Source: Chaetoceros tenuissimus
Lineage: Eukaryota > Bacillariophyta > Thalassiosirophyceae > Chaetocerotales > Chaetocerotaceae
Reading direction: 5' to 3'
Length of the DNA stretch: 64,000 bases
Assembly (NCBI GenBank): GCA_021927905.1
Contig: BLLK01000060.1
Location: 407,219-471,218, forward strand
In this document: one piece after another, positions 11,224 through 21,115 of the stretch
How the letters are laid out: every line of letters begins with the position of its first letter
How positions within the stretch are numbered: position 1 is the stretch's first letter
Position numbers and translations under genes: made by a program
The notes under the pieces: model-generated
What the model was told of the DNA's origin: nothing
The model's input: only the letters and a program-made list of their open reading frames with translations
The model's database searches: none

Positions 11224-12657
11224 CTATGAAAAAGAGTAAGAAGATGATATAAATGTATCATCCCATTCAAATGATTCCCTGATACATAACCTAGCCTCAT
11301 CGAGAAGTGCTTGTTCCTCGATGGTTCTGTGACCAAAGATATCTTTATCTTCTTCTCTTGATTTTTTATATTGTTCATCTTTCATAGACAAAAGGGATGA
11401 ATTTGACACCTTTCTTGCTGCTGCTGGCACCACCATCTTCGTCGAGTAGACTTTGTTCAAACTTCTCGAAGAAGAAGAAGAAAAAGCTACGGCAGGTTCG
11501 ATGGGATCTCTCTCATCATCAAAAGTAGATGATGCTGGAAGCAGACTTGGCAGCTCCTCGACCTGCACAATAGGTCGTTCTTGACGACTACAATCTTCAT
11601 CCTTGTGTGTTGAAATCTTGTGCTGAATATTACTGGATACAGTCATAGCATCATTTGAATTTCTACTACTACTTCCTTGGTCCTCTCTCTTCTCATCTCC
11701 TCCAAAACTAGGACGATTAGGAATCGAAGAATGTCCTGTTGGTACATTTCTACTTCTTGCTGGAGGAACTGGTGCTGTGTAATGATAATTATCGAAATGA
11801 GCATTATGAGAATCATGGGAGTAATATTCATTTGAGAGTGAACCGTCATTCGTCTCTTTCTTACTTGAAGCTATTGCATTCTCTACCATCATATGATCTT
11901 CATATGGATTATGATAGTAGTATGGCTCAAAGGGATGGTAGTTTCGGCGACCATCATGATCAAAAGAAAGAGATGGAACAGAACAACAAAAGTCAGAGAC
12001 TTCTTGATACCTTCCTTTCTGGGCATGACGAGATTCTACAGTAGTACCAGGATAGTAATACAATTCCTTGTGCCCATTTTTTGGGAAGTATTCGTTTCTT
12101 GTATCAGAACGAAACGACGAGTGACTAGGAGGAGGAACAGGACGACCCATCATCATGAAAGGATGCACACGATCATGATGAGATCTTGTCGTATAATTGA
12201 ATCCTTCCTCATCTGCTCTACTCTTTTTCTGATTAGGAAGAGGTGGCATAGGTGTCATTTGATAGAACTTTGGCTCAGGACCTTTATTCTGTGGACTCTT
12301 CAGTCCTCCTCTTCCTTCTTCTTGCTCTCTTTCAACATGACGATTGACTTGCTGGGTACACAAACTGAAGCAGCCTCTCAAAAATTGCGGATGATGGTAA
12401 CCACCCTTATCAGGTCCTGGTAAATCTTGACGTGTAAAGCCATAGTAGCTTAGCTGCCGCTGGAAGGACGGATACTTCACACTCTTTTTGAAGTAAATAG
12501 GGTAAACTTTCTTCACAAAGTCTTCTTTTTGATGGACCTTGAATGATCTACCATGAGGCTGCCATGAGATAATCTCTTCAAATAGGTTGTCATCTAGGAG
12601 TTTGTGCAGTTTTTGTGGAAAAAGTAGATTATTCATGTTTTCATTAGCGATTGACAT
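11224..12657 (-). CDS. Heat-shock-factor-type DNA-binding protein
   Basis: 477 residues from the first ATG. The HSF DNA-binding domain occupies roughly residues 8-105: FPQKLHKLLDD, ISWQPHGRSFKV, FVKKVYPIYFKKS and the recognition-helix block SFQRQLSYYGFTR, followed by YHHPQFLRG. HSF-type genes are strongly expanded in diatoms, so this need not be a true heat-shock regulator. The rest is low-complexity (His/Tyr/Ser/Pro-rich, with a poly-Ser stretch). No clear HR-A/B heptad repeat for trimerisation is visible, which argues for one of the lineage-specific HSFs. No intron is needed. Expected location is the nucleus. Confidence 0.9.
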   Translation of the reverse strand: MSIANENMNNLLFPQKLHKLLDDNLFEEIISWQPHGRSFKVHQKEDFVKKVYPIYFKKSVKYPSFQRQLSYYGFTRQDLPGPDKGGYHHPQFLRGCFSLCTQQVNRHVEREQEEGRGGLKSPQNKGPEPKFYQMTPMPPLPNQKKSRADEEGFNYTTRSHHDRVHPFMMMGRPVPPPSHSSFRSDTRNEYFPKNGHKELYYYPGTTVESRHAQKGRYQEVSDFCCSVPSLSFDHDGRRNYHPFEPYYYHNPYEDHMMVENAIASSKKETNDGSLSNEYYSHDSHNAHFDNYHYTAPVPPARSRNVPTGHSSIPNRPSFGGDEKREDQGSSSRNSNDAMTVSSNIQHKISTHKDEDCSRQERPIVQVEELPSLLPASSTFDDERDPIEPAVAFSSSSSRSLNKVYSTKMVVPAAARKVSNSSLLSMKDEQYKKSREEDKDIFGHRTIEEQALLDEARLCIRESFEWDDTFISSSYSFS

Positions 12658-13435
12658 TTTGGAACAAAATTTTATCAACGGAATGAGGAATGTGTATCCT
12701 AAGATCTATACAATGTGCAACCCTATATCTAGTCTGTTGAACTCCTGTATGAAAATTAGAAGACATAGATAGCTTTAGGAACAGTGAAAAGCGTAAATAT
12801 TGTATTATTGTTTATAAAACTTACCAATCTTGAAGAACCCCTAACACTGTTTGTAGTAAGAAACGGAAAAGGAATGTGAGCGAAAACGAGGAGAACATTC
12901 GTCTTTGGGGTCCAGGAAAGCCAGGCAATTCGAGCGATCCGCTGAAAAAGATACGTTGAAAGATGTATTACTTATGTAGTCAGGTATTTTTAGTATCACG
13001 TGGAAAGCAGTCCGGGCAAATTTACACGATTGACCTTTTTGTCCTCGGAGAAATAAAGAACGTGCAATTGATGAAAAAGGGAAAGATAAGAGAGGGAGAA
13101 AGAAAGTTCACTAAATTCACGTACGTATATGAATAGTATACTCTGTAACTGGATTGTTCTCAGAGAAGTTTCTTTTTTCTTCCAAGTTTTAATTCTACAC
13201 CAGAGAGTCTTTGTGATTGTAAAATACTTCATTATCACCTGCTTCTGTATATCTACCATTTGTTACACAGCAAACAGCCAAGCTACATTATTAAACGGCA
13301 AAGGTGTGAAACGTGTCTTTTCCAAAAAAAGGTCCTTCTTGCTTGACACACTCACTCATTAGCTAGCTACCATAAAAACAGGCAAGAGCTAAAAGCACCT
13401 TCTTCATGGATTGAACAAAGTACTCATAGATCAAT
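12658..13435. promoter_or_regulatory. Divergent region, HSF-type gene / eIF2alpha-type kinase
   Basis: 778 bases between divergent starts. Two GAAnnTTC words, the core of a heat-shock element, occur at 12893-12900 (GAACATTC) and 13165-13172 (GAAGTTTC). Each is short enough to be chance. No other element was identified. Confidence 0.35.
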
Positions 13436-15862
13436 ATGGACAGAGGTCGAAGTAGCTCAAGTGGGTCAGCATCTGAGCAGAGTTTAATAGATGCTCTAAA
13501 TACACCTGCAATTTCAAATTTGAATATACATGGAATAAGTTCGCCTTCTTTGACATCGACCCAAGTTAGTAGTGACACTGAAATTTACCAGACGGATGAA
13601 GATATGAAAATTGCCAAGCAACATAAAAGCGGTTCAACCATGGAATCCATAACAGAAGCGTTTGGAAATTTAAATACTTTTCCTAGTGAAAGCAATAATG
13701 TCACAAAAGAGAATTCTAGTACAGATGATTCAAATGAAAATGACGAGAACAAGAGACAAGATGCATCTGCTACAACTCAGACATTTGTCAGTAAAGAACA
13801 AGAACGCAAAGAGCTGATTCTCTTCTTCTTGGCTCAAGTTTGTGCTCTTCAAGATTCTACACCCAAAACTTTTATCATTCACGTGTTGAGTCTTTACGAA
13901 AGTGGGATTTTAGATGATGATAGTATACATAGACTCGTCAACCTTGGGTTAATTCCTACAACACAAGTGATTACTTCATCAGCTACAACAATGAATGCAA
14001 CGGAAAAGACTCGGCAGAATAATATAAACACTGGCGATGTTGGAGAGCAACTAACTTTTGAAAGTCGTCACATACAGTCTCAAGAAATGATTGAAGGGGC
14101 TATTGTACCATTGCAAACCAAATCACACACGTCTAATGATTCACAACTTCAGATTCTGACAAAGTCAACTGCTACTCAAATAACAAGCACATTTGGTATG
14201 AATGAAAATGAGGCTCAACGACGATCAAGAAAGGCCTTTGAGATACGAACTCATCTTCAACTTCATGAGGAACAACAGCAATCTATAAAGAATTGGAGTA
14301 ATCCTTCCTTCTTTCAGTCTAATCCAAATTCAACTACACCTTCATCTTCGTGGAGCGTTGAGCATCATCCATTATCGTTTTCACGGTATCATAGGGACTT
14401 TATACAAAGGAGAATGCTGGCATCTGGATCTTTTGGACAAGTTTTTCACGCTGTAAACAAACTTGATAATTGTGATTATGCTGTCAAATGTGTTGCCTTC
14501 AATGCAAAAGGGTATGATACAAAACAAGTTGAAATGGTGATTAGAGAAGTGCAGTGTTTGGCAAAAATGGGTCACGAAAATGTTGTTCGATATTACACTT
14601 CATGGCTTGAGCCAATTTGGAGTCCAACTGATGATAAATCTGATGATGATAGTGATTTCAGCGATGAGGATAGCGATTCATCTGATTCTCGAAGTAATTG
14701 GTTTCAGTCAAATAGGAACCAATTATTATTGTTAGAAGCTGCACATGATGCTCGTGATGACGACTTTAGTGGAGGCTGGTCTTTTGAGCGTTCCAATGGA
14801 AATGAAGCTGGTGAAGATTGGGATGAATTAGCTTCTCATCATACGCATTCGAACCAAAAGACAAATAATGGAGAACAAAGTCAATGGACAATTGATAACC
14901 AAGAATCTGCAAGATTTGCATCTAGACATTCGAAAAAGTATAATGCCAATCAAAAGAAAAAGAAACATGATGACAAAACGTACAAATACTCGATTAGCAT
15001 GTACATCCAGATGCAACTCTGTAAACCTACCACATTAGCGGATTGGATCCGACAAAAGAATCAAATTGTAGGTACAAAATCTTTCGCAGATACACAAAAA
15101 CGATTTTTAGATGCAGCAGTCATATTCAAGCAAATCTCTGAGGGTTTAGCTCATGTTCATTCAAAAGGTATAATTCATCGAGACCTCAAACCAGCAAATA
15201 TTTTCCAATCCGTAGATGATGGCAGCTTCAAGATTGGGGACTTTGGTCTATCCAAGCAGCTTACTCGTGCAAATGGAGGGATACCATTCAATAATGCTGA
15301 CAATGACTACCAGAATGCTATAGTTCCTGTAAATCGCAATCGGGATGTCTTTGACGATCTTCTCACTGAGGGAGTTGGAACTTCTAGCTATGCAGCTCCA
15401 GAACAAATGTCAACGCAGAACTATGGTAAGGAAGCCGACATAGTTAGTCTCGGTCTGATATTATTAGAGCTTGTATGCGAGTTTTCATCAGCACATGAAA
15501 GAGCAGAAGCTTTCAAATTATGTCGAAATGGCATCGTGCCTGATTTTTTGAATCATGGAAAATTGAAGGAAGTGGGTGACCTAATCCTAGCATGTACCAA
15601 TACAAATCCGAGAAAGAGACCTTCAGCCAATAGCATTCTTCGATCTAACTTATTCCACGATTCTAAAGTTGCCGATGTACAGTCCGCTGTAATCAAGAAT
15701 CTAGAAAAACAACTGAAGGAAAAAAGCGATGAAAATGCTCGTCTCTTGAAGATTATTCATGAACAAGCTCAACAGATTCGATCTTTATCTGGCGATAATG
15801 ATCCAAAACCTACAGTAGAAACTGTTGCTTCCAACGACTATAGCGACGAAGATGACTATTAG
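13436..15862 (+). CDS. eIF2alpha-kinase-type (PEK/GCN2/HRI) protein kinase
   Basis: 808 residues without introns. The first ~310 residues are Ser/Thr/Asn-rich with one helical patch (ELILFFLAQVCALQD ... IHVLSLYESGILDD). The kinase domain runs from about 315 to 745: glycine loop ASGSFGQVFHA (~327), catalytic Lys in YAVKCV (~349), HRDLKPANIF (~580), DFG (~601) and APEQMS. Between lobes I-V and the hinge sits a ~120-residue acidic insert (DDDSDFSDEDSD), typical of eIF2alpha kinases, as are YTSWLEP, MYIQMQLC and ADIVSLGLILLEL. A short C-terminal coiled coil (LEKQLKEKSDENARLLKII) follows. No transmembrane segment (unlike PERK) and no HisRS or RWD domain (unlike GCN2) is seen, so HRI-like is the closest description. 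It would phosphorylate eIF2alpha under stress; the specific stimulus cannot be read from the sequence. Confidence 0.85.
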   Translation: MDRGRSSSSGSASEQSLIDALNTPAISNLNIHGISSPSLTSTQVSSDTEIYQTDEDMKIAKQHKSGSTMESITEAFGNLNTFPSESNNVTKENSSTDDSNENDENKRQDASATTQTFVSKEQERKELILFFLAQVCALQDSTPKTFIIHVLSLYESGILDDDSIHRLVNLGLIPTTQVITSSATTMNATEKTRQNNINTGDVGEQLTFESRHIQSQEMIEGAIVPLQTKSHTSNDSQLQILTKSTATQITSTFGMNENEAQRRSRKAFEIRTHLQLHEEQQQSIKNWSNPSFFQSNPNSTTPSSSWSVEHHPLSFSRYHRDFIQRRMLASGSFGQVFHAVNKLDNCDYAVKCVAFNAKGYDTKQVEMVIREVQCLAKMGHENVVRYYTSWLEPIWSPTDDKSDDDSDFSDEDSDSSDSRSNWFQSNRNQLLLLEAAHDARDDDFSGGWSFERSNGNEAGEDWDELASHHTHSNQKTNNGEQSQWTIDNQESARFASRHSKKYNANQKKKKHDDKTYKYSISMYIQMQLCKPTTLADWIRQKNQIVGTKSFADTQKRFLDAAVIFKQISEGLAHVHSKGIIHRDLKPANIFQSVDDGSFKIGDFGLSKQLTRANGGIPFNNADNDYQNAIVPVNRNRDVFDDLLTEGVGTSSYAAPEQMSTQNYGKEADIVSLGLILLELVCEFSSAHERAEAFKLCRNGIVPDFLNHGKLKEVGDLILACTNTNPRKRPSANSILRSNLFHDSKVADVQSAVIKNLEKQLKEKSDENARLLKIIHEQAQQIRSLSGDNDPKPTVETVASNDYSDEDDY

Positions 15863-15913
15863 AAAATCTGTTGATATAATCTAGGCTTGAATTAAGACAT
15901 CACTTTTGCCTTG

Positions 15914-18307
15914 TTAATTTATTTTTGACCACCTTTTTTTGAAGTAGTCTACTTCACAGAGATAAAAGAGTTGGCCTTCAAAATCGCGAGAGAAAGTAGT
16001 TGTTAAACCTCTTCTCATTAGTTCATTGCCCGAACAGATCCTTTTGCAACTACCTTTCGGAATTTCAACAACAAAATAATTTTTCTTTGAGTCAAGTCCT
16101 TTGAGTAGAAATGATGGAATTATTTCTCTGGTGTGTTGAAGGCGTTGATAGACAAAAACCACAGCTTCACGAGAATTGTCCTTGGACACACAACTCCATG
16201 CAGCCAGATTGGATTTATTAGGATTTCGAAGTCGGTAGAAGAAGCCTTCATGAATCAAATGCCAAATAGTTACATGAACATTAGAGTCAATTGAAACTTG
16301 AGTTTTAGGTTCGTAACGCATGTCCAATTCATAGCCGAAGGTTCCGAAATGAGCAACTGCTGCCCGTGAACCCCAGTCAGTTATTCTTCCAACCTGTTGG
16401 TTTGGTGATGTTGAAACATGAGCACCTACCATCGATAATGGATAAACCATACTAAGGCTATGCTGGATTTTAACCCGTTCTTCAACATCTGTAGAATCAG
16501 ATGCCCATATTTGAGGAAAGAAAGCTAGTGTGGCTGGGTCAAATCTACCGCCTCCACTTGAACAACCTTCAAAAAGTATATATGGGAACCTTGATGTCAA
16601 TGAAGCAGCTACCCGATAAAAGCCTAGCATATATCTATGATGGAATTCACATTGCCTATCATGAGGAAGACTCAAAGAATAGGGATTTGAAATGAAACGA
16701 TTGTGATCCCATTTCACATACTTGATATTTGCACAGTTCAATATATTGGTGAAGGTCTCGATCAGATAATCTTGGACATCAGAAGAAGTCAAATCAAGAA
16801 GTAGTTGATTTCTCATCTCAATTGGTCTTTTTTCAGGAACTTGCACTACCCAATCTGGGTGTGTCCGGTATAAATTACTATCGAAACTAATACTTTCTGG
16901 TTCTATCCAAAGGCCAAAATCAAGTCCTAATGAATTGACATCTTTTGCCAGTCCATGTAAACCATTTGAAAGTTTTTCTTTATTCGGATACCAATCTCCC
17001 AACCCTGCTTTGTCACTATTTCTAGCACCAAACCATCCATCGTCAAGCACAAAGAGGTCCACACCTGTCCCTTGCGCAGACTTTGCCAAATCAAGAAGAG
17101 AACTATGTGTGAAAGAAAATCCGAAAGGTTCCCACGTGTTGATTAATATTGGTCTCATTTTATCCCTCCACTCGCCTCTTGCTAAGCGGGTTCGATACAA
17201 TGAGTGGAAATGTCGAGACATCTCTCCTAGTCCTTTGCTTGAATATACTGCTACACTTTCAGGACTTTCAAAACTCTCACCTGGGTTCAGTTTCCATTGA
17301 AATAGATCTGGATGCATACCCATGTTCAATCGTAACAAACCCCACTGATTCACTTGAACAACAGACTGAAAGGATCCACTATAAATATGAGAAAAACCAA
17401 AGACTTCACCTGAATCTTCAGAAATTGGACCATTAGCAAGAGCAACGAATGGATTTGCTCTTAGAACTCTCGAGCCTTCAGCATCTGCAATGACATATTT
17501 GCCTTGGTCAACCTTAATCCAAATCTCTTGACATTCCTTCGCCCAAGCTCCTTGTAATTGCAGAAAACTATATCCATTTTCATATGAAGATGGAGGGAAA
17601 TCAATGCTCCAAGACGAAAGTCGTTCAATTATGATCGTTTGGTTTCCATTGTTCATAATTTCTGTATGCCTTGCGATTGCATTGAAATCACGAAAAATAG
17701 TGTAGTGCAAATGCAAATCAAGACCAATATTTTCATCTCGAAGTTTCACTATCATAGTTCGAGCTTCATTCTCATGTTCTATATACGTACAAGGTAGACC
17801 ACTTTTTAAAAGTCCTTTCTTCCCACCAACAATTTCATATCCTTGATAGCAGAAGTCAAATGTGCGGATGCCAGTTTCGCTCGAACACAATTTCAACGCT
17901 GGTTCTCTATCGTCACCATCACCATAAATAGGATAATCAGAGTATATGGATGAATATTCATCCCCGCCCATAGATTCGTCTTGATATCCAGGACGAGGAT
18001 TCAAAGTTGACACCTTTTCTCCGAAGTGAAGCAACGTTACTTTACCAGTTTCTTCATGGATCTGTAATACATACTGTATCTCTTTGTTACCAAGTAGAAT
18101 CAAATTATTTTGTTTGACAGCATATAGATCTTCTTCACCAGATTGTATCTGTAATTGAAAAGGCTCTTTTTCTTCCAATTCATGCAAACATTCAAATGGG
18201 TTTACACTCATATCTACGGATGATTGTGGAACAGAAGATGAAGTTCTTGGCAATTGAAAGCAATGAAGTGTGTTCACAAGAACCAAAAAAAGAGAGATAA
18301 TGAACAT
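15914..18307 (-). CDS. GH36 alpha-galactosidase with signal peptide
   Basis: 797 residues, no intron. It begins with a secretory signal (MFIISLFLVLVNTLHC). The N-terminal ~300 residues form the beta-sandwich typical of GH36, followed by a (beta/alpha)8 barrel. Diagnostic blocks are INTWEPFGFSF, FVLDDGWFGARNSD, LGDWYPNKEKL, GLDFGLWIEPESIS, the nucleophile Asp in VKWDHNRF (about residue 534), and the acid/base region WASDSTDVEER (about 600). Length and blocks match the long bacterial/fungal type rather than plant GH27 enzymes. It hydrolyses terminal alpha-galactosides; secretion or an endomembrane location is expected. Convergent with the upstream kinase, 51 bases between stops. Confidence 0.92.
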   Translation of the reverse strand: MFIISLFLVLVNTLHCFQLPRTSSSVPQSSVDMSVNPFECLHELEEKEPFQLQIQSGEEDLYAVKQNNLILLGNKEIQYVLQIHEETGKVTLLHFGEKVSTLNPRPGYQDESMGGDEYSSIYSDYPIYGDGDDREPALKLCSSETGIRTFDFCYQGYEIVGGKKGLLKSGLPCTYIEHENEARTMIVKLRDENIGLDLHLHYTIFRDFNAIARHTEIMNNGNQTIIIERLSSWSIDFPPSSYENGYSFLQLQGAWAKECQEIWIKVDQGKYVIADAEGSRVLRANPFVALANGPISEDSGEVFGFSHIYSGSFQSVVQVNQWGLLRLNMGMHPDLFQWKLNPGESFESPESVAVYSSKGLGEMSRHFHSLYRTRLARGEWRDKMRPILINTWEPFGFSFTHSSLLDLAKSAQGTGVDLFVLDDGWFGARNSDKAGLGDWYPNKEKLSNGLHGLAKDVNSLGLDFGLWIEPESISFDSNLYRTHPDWVVQVPEKRPIEMRNQLLLDLTSSDVQDYLIETFTNILNCANIKYVKWDHNRFISNPYSLSLPHDRQCEFHHRYMLGFYRVAASLTSRFPYILFEGCSSGGGRFDPATLAFFPQIWASDSTDVEERVKIQHSLSMVYPLSMVGAHVSTSPNQQVGRITDWGSRAAVAHFGTFGYELDMRYEPKTQVSIDSNVHVTIWHLIHEGFFYRLRNPNKSNLAAWSCVSKDNSREAVVFVYQRLQHTREIIPSFLLKGLDSKKNYFVVEIPKGSCKRICSGNELMRRGLTTTFSRDFEGQLFYLCEVDYFKKRWSKIN

Positions 18308-18668
18308 AGATCTAATAAGTCAGTGATGTTGCAAGCATCATCCTCCATTATTTAGGTATCTTATACCTAATATGAAGAAAGGATCTTCAGTGTGGACTCA
18401 GACTCGACTCCGTCGGTATTTGTCTGTCTCACAGTAATACCTACCCTAGTATCATAGACGATGGGAGACAATAGGTTATGTCCAGTCCCATGTTGAGAAA
18501 CGTGTCTACTCGTAAGCGCACTTGGACATTGAAGACATCAAATATTTGATGTCTTTGGCGAAGTAAAAGCGCTGGTTCGACGATGGAAGATGAAGGTGCG
18601 AAGTTCCTCCTTTCTTCATGTTCAATGTATGCATTATTTCTAATCTTAAAACTTTTATCTCAACAAAA
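18308..18668. promoter_or_regulatory. Divergent region, alpha-galactosidase / secreted protease
   Basis: 361 bases between divergent starts. Nothing recognised beyond a short TTAGGTATC/TTATACCTAATATG repetition near 18350. Confidence 0.3.
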
Positions 18669-20810
18669 ATGGTATCTTTTCCCAAGGTTTCCTTATCTCT
18701 ATTCATCCTTGCTTCCAATGTTGGAAGAGTTTCAAGTGCTAGTATGCCTCCAAGGATGTTGAAGACAAGCTCTTTGACCGAAGAAGAACATTACATAGCT
18801 TCAAGAAATGCCCATGAAGAACTACTTACTCTCCTTCCAGACAAGAAGCGATTCCTTCAGTCAAATGCAGCTATTGAAAACTCCTCTGTCCATGTGGAGA
18901 TGACTCAGGAGGACAAGGCATACATACGTGAATATAAGAAAACAGAAAAACTTTTCCCTATGCCAACCATTACTGGGGCTGTGAAGACCATTCAAAAAGC
19001 GGTCGGTAAAGGAAACAACTCTCAAAGACGTTTAGGACAGAAACATAATTTTGACAGTGGTATCTACGAAGAGAGAAGCGATGGTTTTACTTGGACTTTG
19101 AGTGTCAAATCTTATGATGCCTTAGGTTTGAGCGTTTTTATCAAGAACATTGTCGTTCCTAACGATATTGTAATCAGTTTCTTTAATGCAGATGGAGATT
19201 TTGATACAAACATTGAGACCCGTATTTCAAACAAAGAAGTCTGGACAAAGACAGTCAACGGAAATGAAGCGTTCCTTGTATTCACTTATAAAGGTGAAGA
19301 CATTGAGGAAGCTCTTTCGACCTTGTCTTTCTCCGTGAGTCAAGTGAGTATATTCAATCCTGATCCAAGCGACGAAATGGAAACAAGAAAGTTGGGCAGC
19401 TGTAATTGGGGTATTGCAGACTGTGTTGTTGACTATATGTGCTGCAAGAAGAATATGACAAATAGCGATCCTGATGGTATCGCTCCTCAAGAATGCGGAA
19501 ACTGGCAGAACGCAAATGAGGATAGTGCCCTCTTCCGTGACGAACACATTACAAACTACAGCAGAGCTATTGCAAAAATGTCATGGTATGTATTTGTTAC
19601 TGTTTCAAATTCCAATCTTTTTTATACTGCATAAAACTAACCCAGTCGGATTTGTGCTCTTCCAAAAGGACGGATGCCAACTGGAGATACAGCTGCACGT
19701 AAGTAGAACAAATTATTTTTTTGGTTGTAGAAACTTTTTTATCATTTATCCTTATTCTGATTTTGGTATTCAAAAGTGGAGGTTTGATCAACAATGCAGA
19801 TGGACGTCCTCTTTTCCTGACAGCCAATCACTGTATATCAAAGTCTAATGCATCCATGGAACTATACTTTGGGGCAAGAAACAATAAATGTGAAGCCAAT
19901 GACACATGCGTGTATGCATTTAAAACAGCAGATACTATTGGAGCCACAAAATTGGCATCTTCCCGTGCATCAGACTTCACATTGATGGAAATTTCTCAAG
20001 CCTTGCCCGAAGGCAAAAACTTTTATGCTTTGGGTTGGAACATTGACAAGGTGCAACCAGGAACGAAAACTTATCGTATAAGGTATGTTTGATAGTACAG
20101 GTCTCGTGCATCAATGCAAGAATTAGTACCTATTTTCTAACGCAACTTTCATTCAAAGTCATCCACGGGCTGGGCCTCAGTCGTATCAAGAGCAAGTTGT
20201 ATCAAGTAATCAGCCAGAGGTAGGATTTATCTATAGCCAGCCATTGTTGGGAGAAACAATGAGTGGTAGTAGCGGTGGCCCGATAGTCAATTCGAACAAC
20301 GAGATTGTTGGGCAACTCTATGGAGATAGTAATGGAAATGCAGATTGGTGTGTAACTCAAAGTGACGGAACAAATAAGTATGGTAACTACAAAAATATTG
20401 ATGGAGAATTTCTTACAACATACAACACTGGGAAAGTGGCAGAGATTCTTGGTACAATTTGTACAGAAGGCGATATTTGTGATGATGGTGATGCTTGTAC
20501 TGAGAATGATGCGTGTTCTGGAGGAGTTTGCTCTGGTACTCCAATTGATTGTATTGATGGCACTTGCGAGAATGGCGTTTGTGTCGAGGTTTGTATTGAT
20601 GGTACTACGTGTGATGATTTTGATGGATGTACAGTGAATGATGTATGCTTTGCAGGTGTATGTGCAGGTACACCAAAACAATGCAATGAATTTGAAGTTT
20701 GCGAGAATGGTAATTGTGTTCCACAGAATACTTGCAGTGGAAAGAAGAAAAAAGATTGCACTGGTAACTGTGATTGGGCGAATGGCTTGTGTATCCCAGT
20801 CATTGCATAA
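18669..20810 (+). CDS. Secreted lysyl-endopeptidase-like serine protease with Cys-rich tail
   Basis: Four exons, 18669-19585, 19669-19698, 19777-20082 and 20159-20810, 634 residues. The second exon is only 30 bases; including it is needed to build WTDANWRYSCTGGLINN, where the family (MEROPS S1, Achromobacter protease I type) has its conserved Cys-Thr-Gly. A signal peptide starts the protein, then a ~270-residue pro/pre-protease region. The catalytic triad is visible: His in FLTANHC, Asp in SDFTLMEI, Ser in MSGSSGGPIV. After the protease domain come ~110 residues of Cys-rich repeats (CDDGDACTENDACSGGVC, CDDFDGCTVNDVC), a pattern also seen at the end of secreted bacterial proteins. The enzyme should be extracellular or vacuolar. 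Residues fixing Lys specificity could not be aligned by eye. Confidence 0.88.
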
Positions 20811-21115
20811 AATAGTACTATTAAAAAGAGATTTTTGAAGAGCTGACCTCTACAGATTCCAAAATCAAACCGGACCACTTTATGCATGGCACAGTTTTGA
20901 AAGCGTGTGCGAATCTAATATCACCTGTTGATGCTGAAACTCCAGTAGGTTTATATAGAGAGCTGATCCCAGAAGATGCAATGGATAGATCAAATGGACA
21001 CTTTATTACACAACATACGGTATGCCTCCAGAATGGATTCGCAACCTGAAAGAGAAGAAACATAGTCATAATCGCACACAATAAAAAAATACTAGATCTA
21101 TATGTACTGTATTCT
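20811..21115. other. Convergent intergenic, nothing recognised
   Basis: About 305 bases between the protease stop and the Rit1 stop. No gene-like frame or repeat. Confidence 0.4.

Noticed and set aside
19227-19547. Minus-strand frame opposite the protease gene
   Set aside because: Antisense shadow of a well-supported coding exon.
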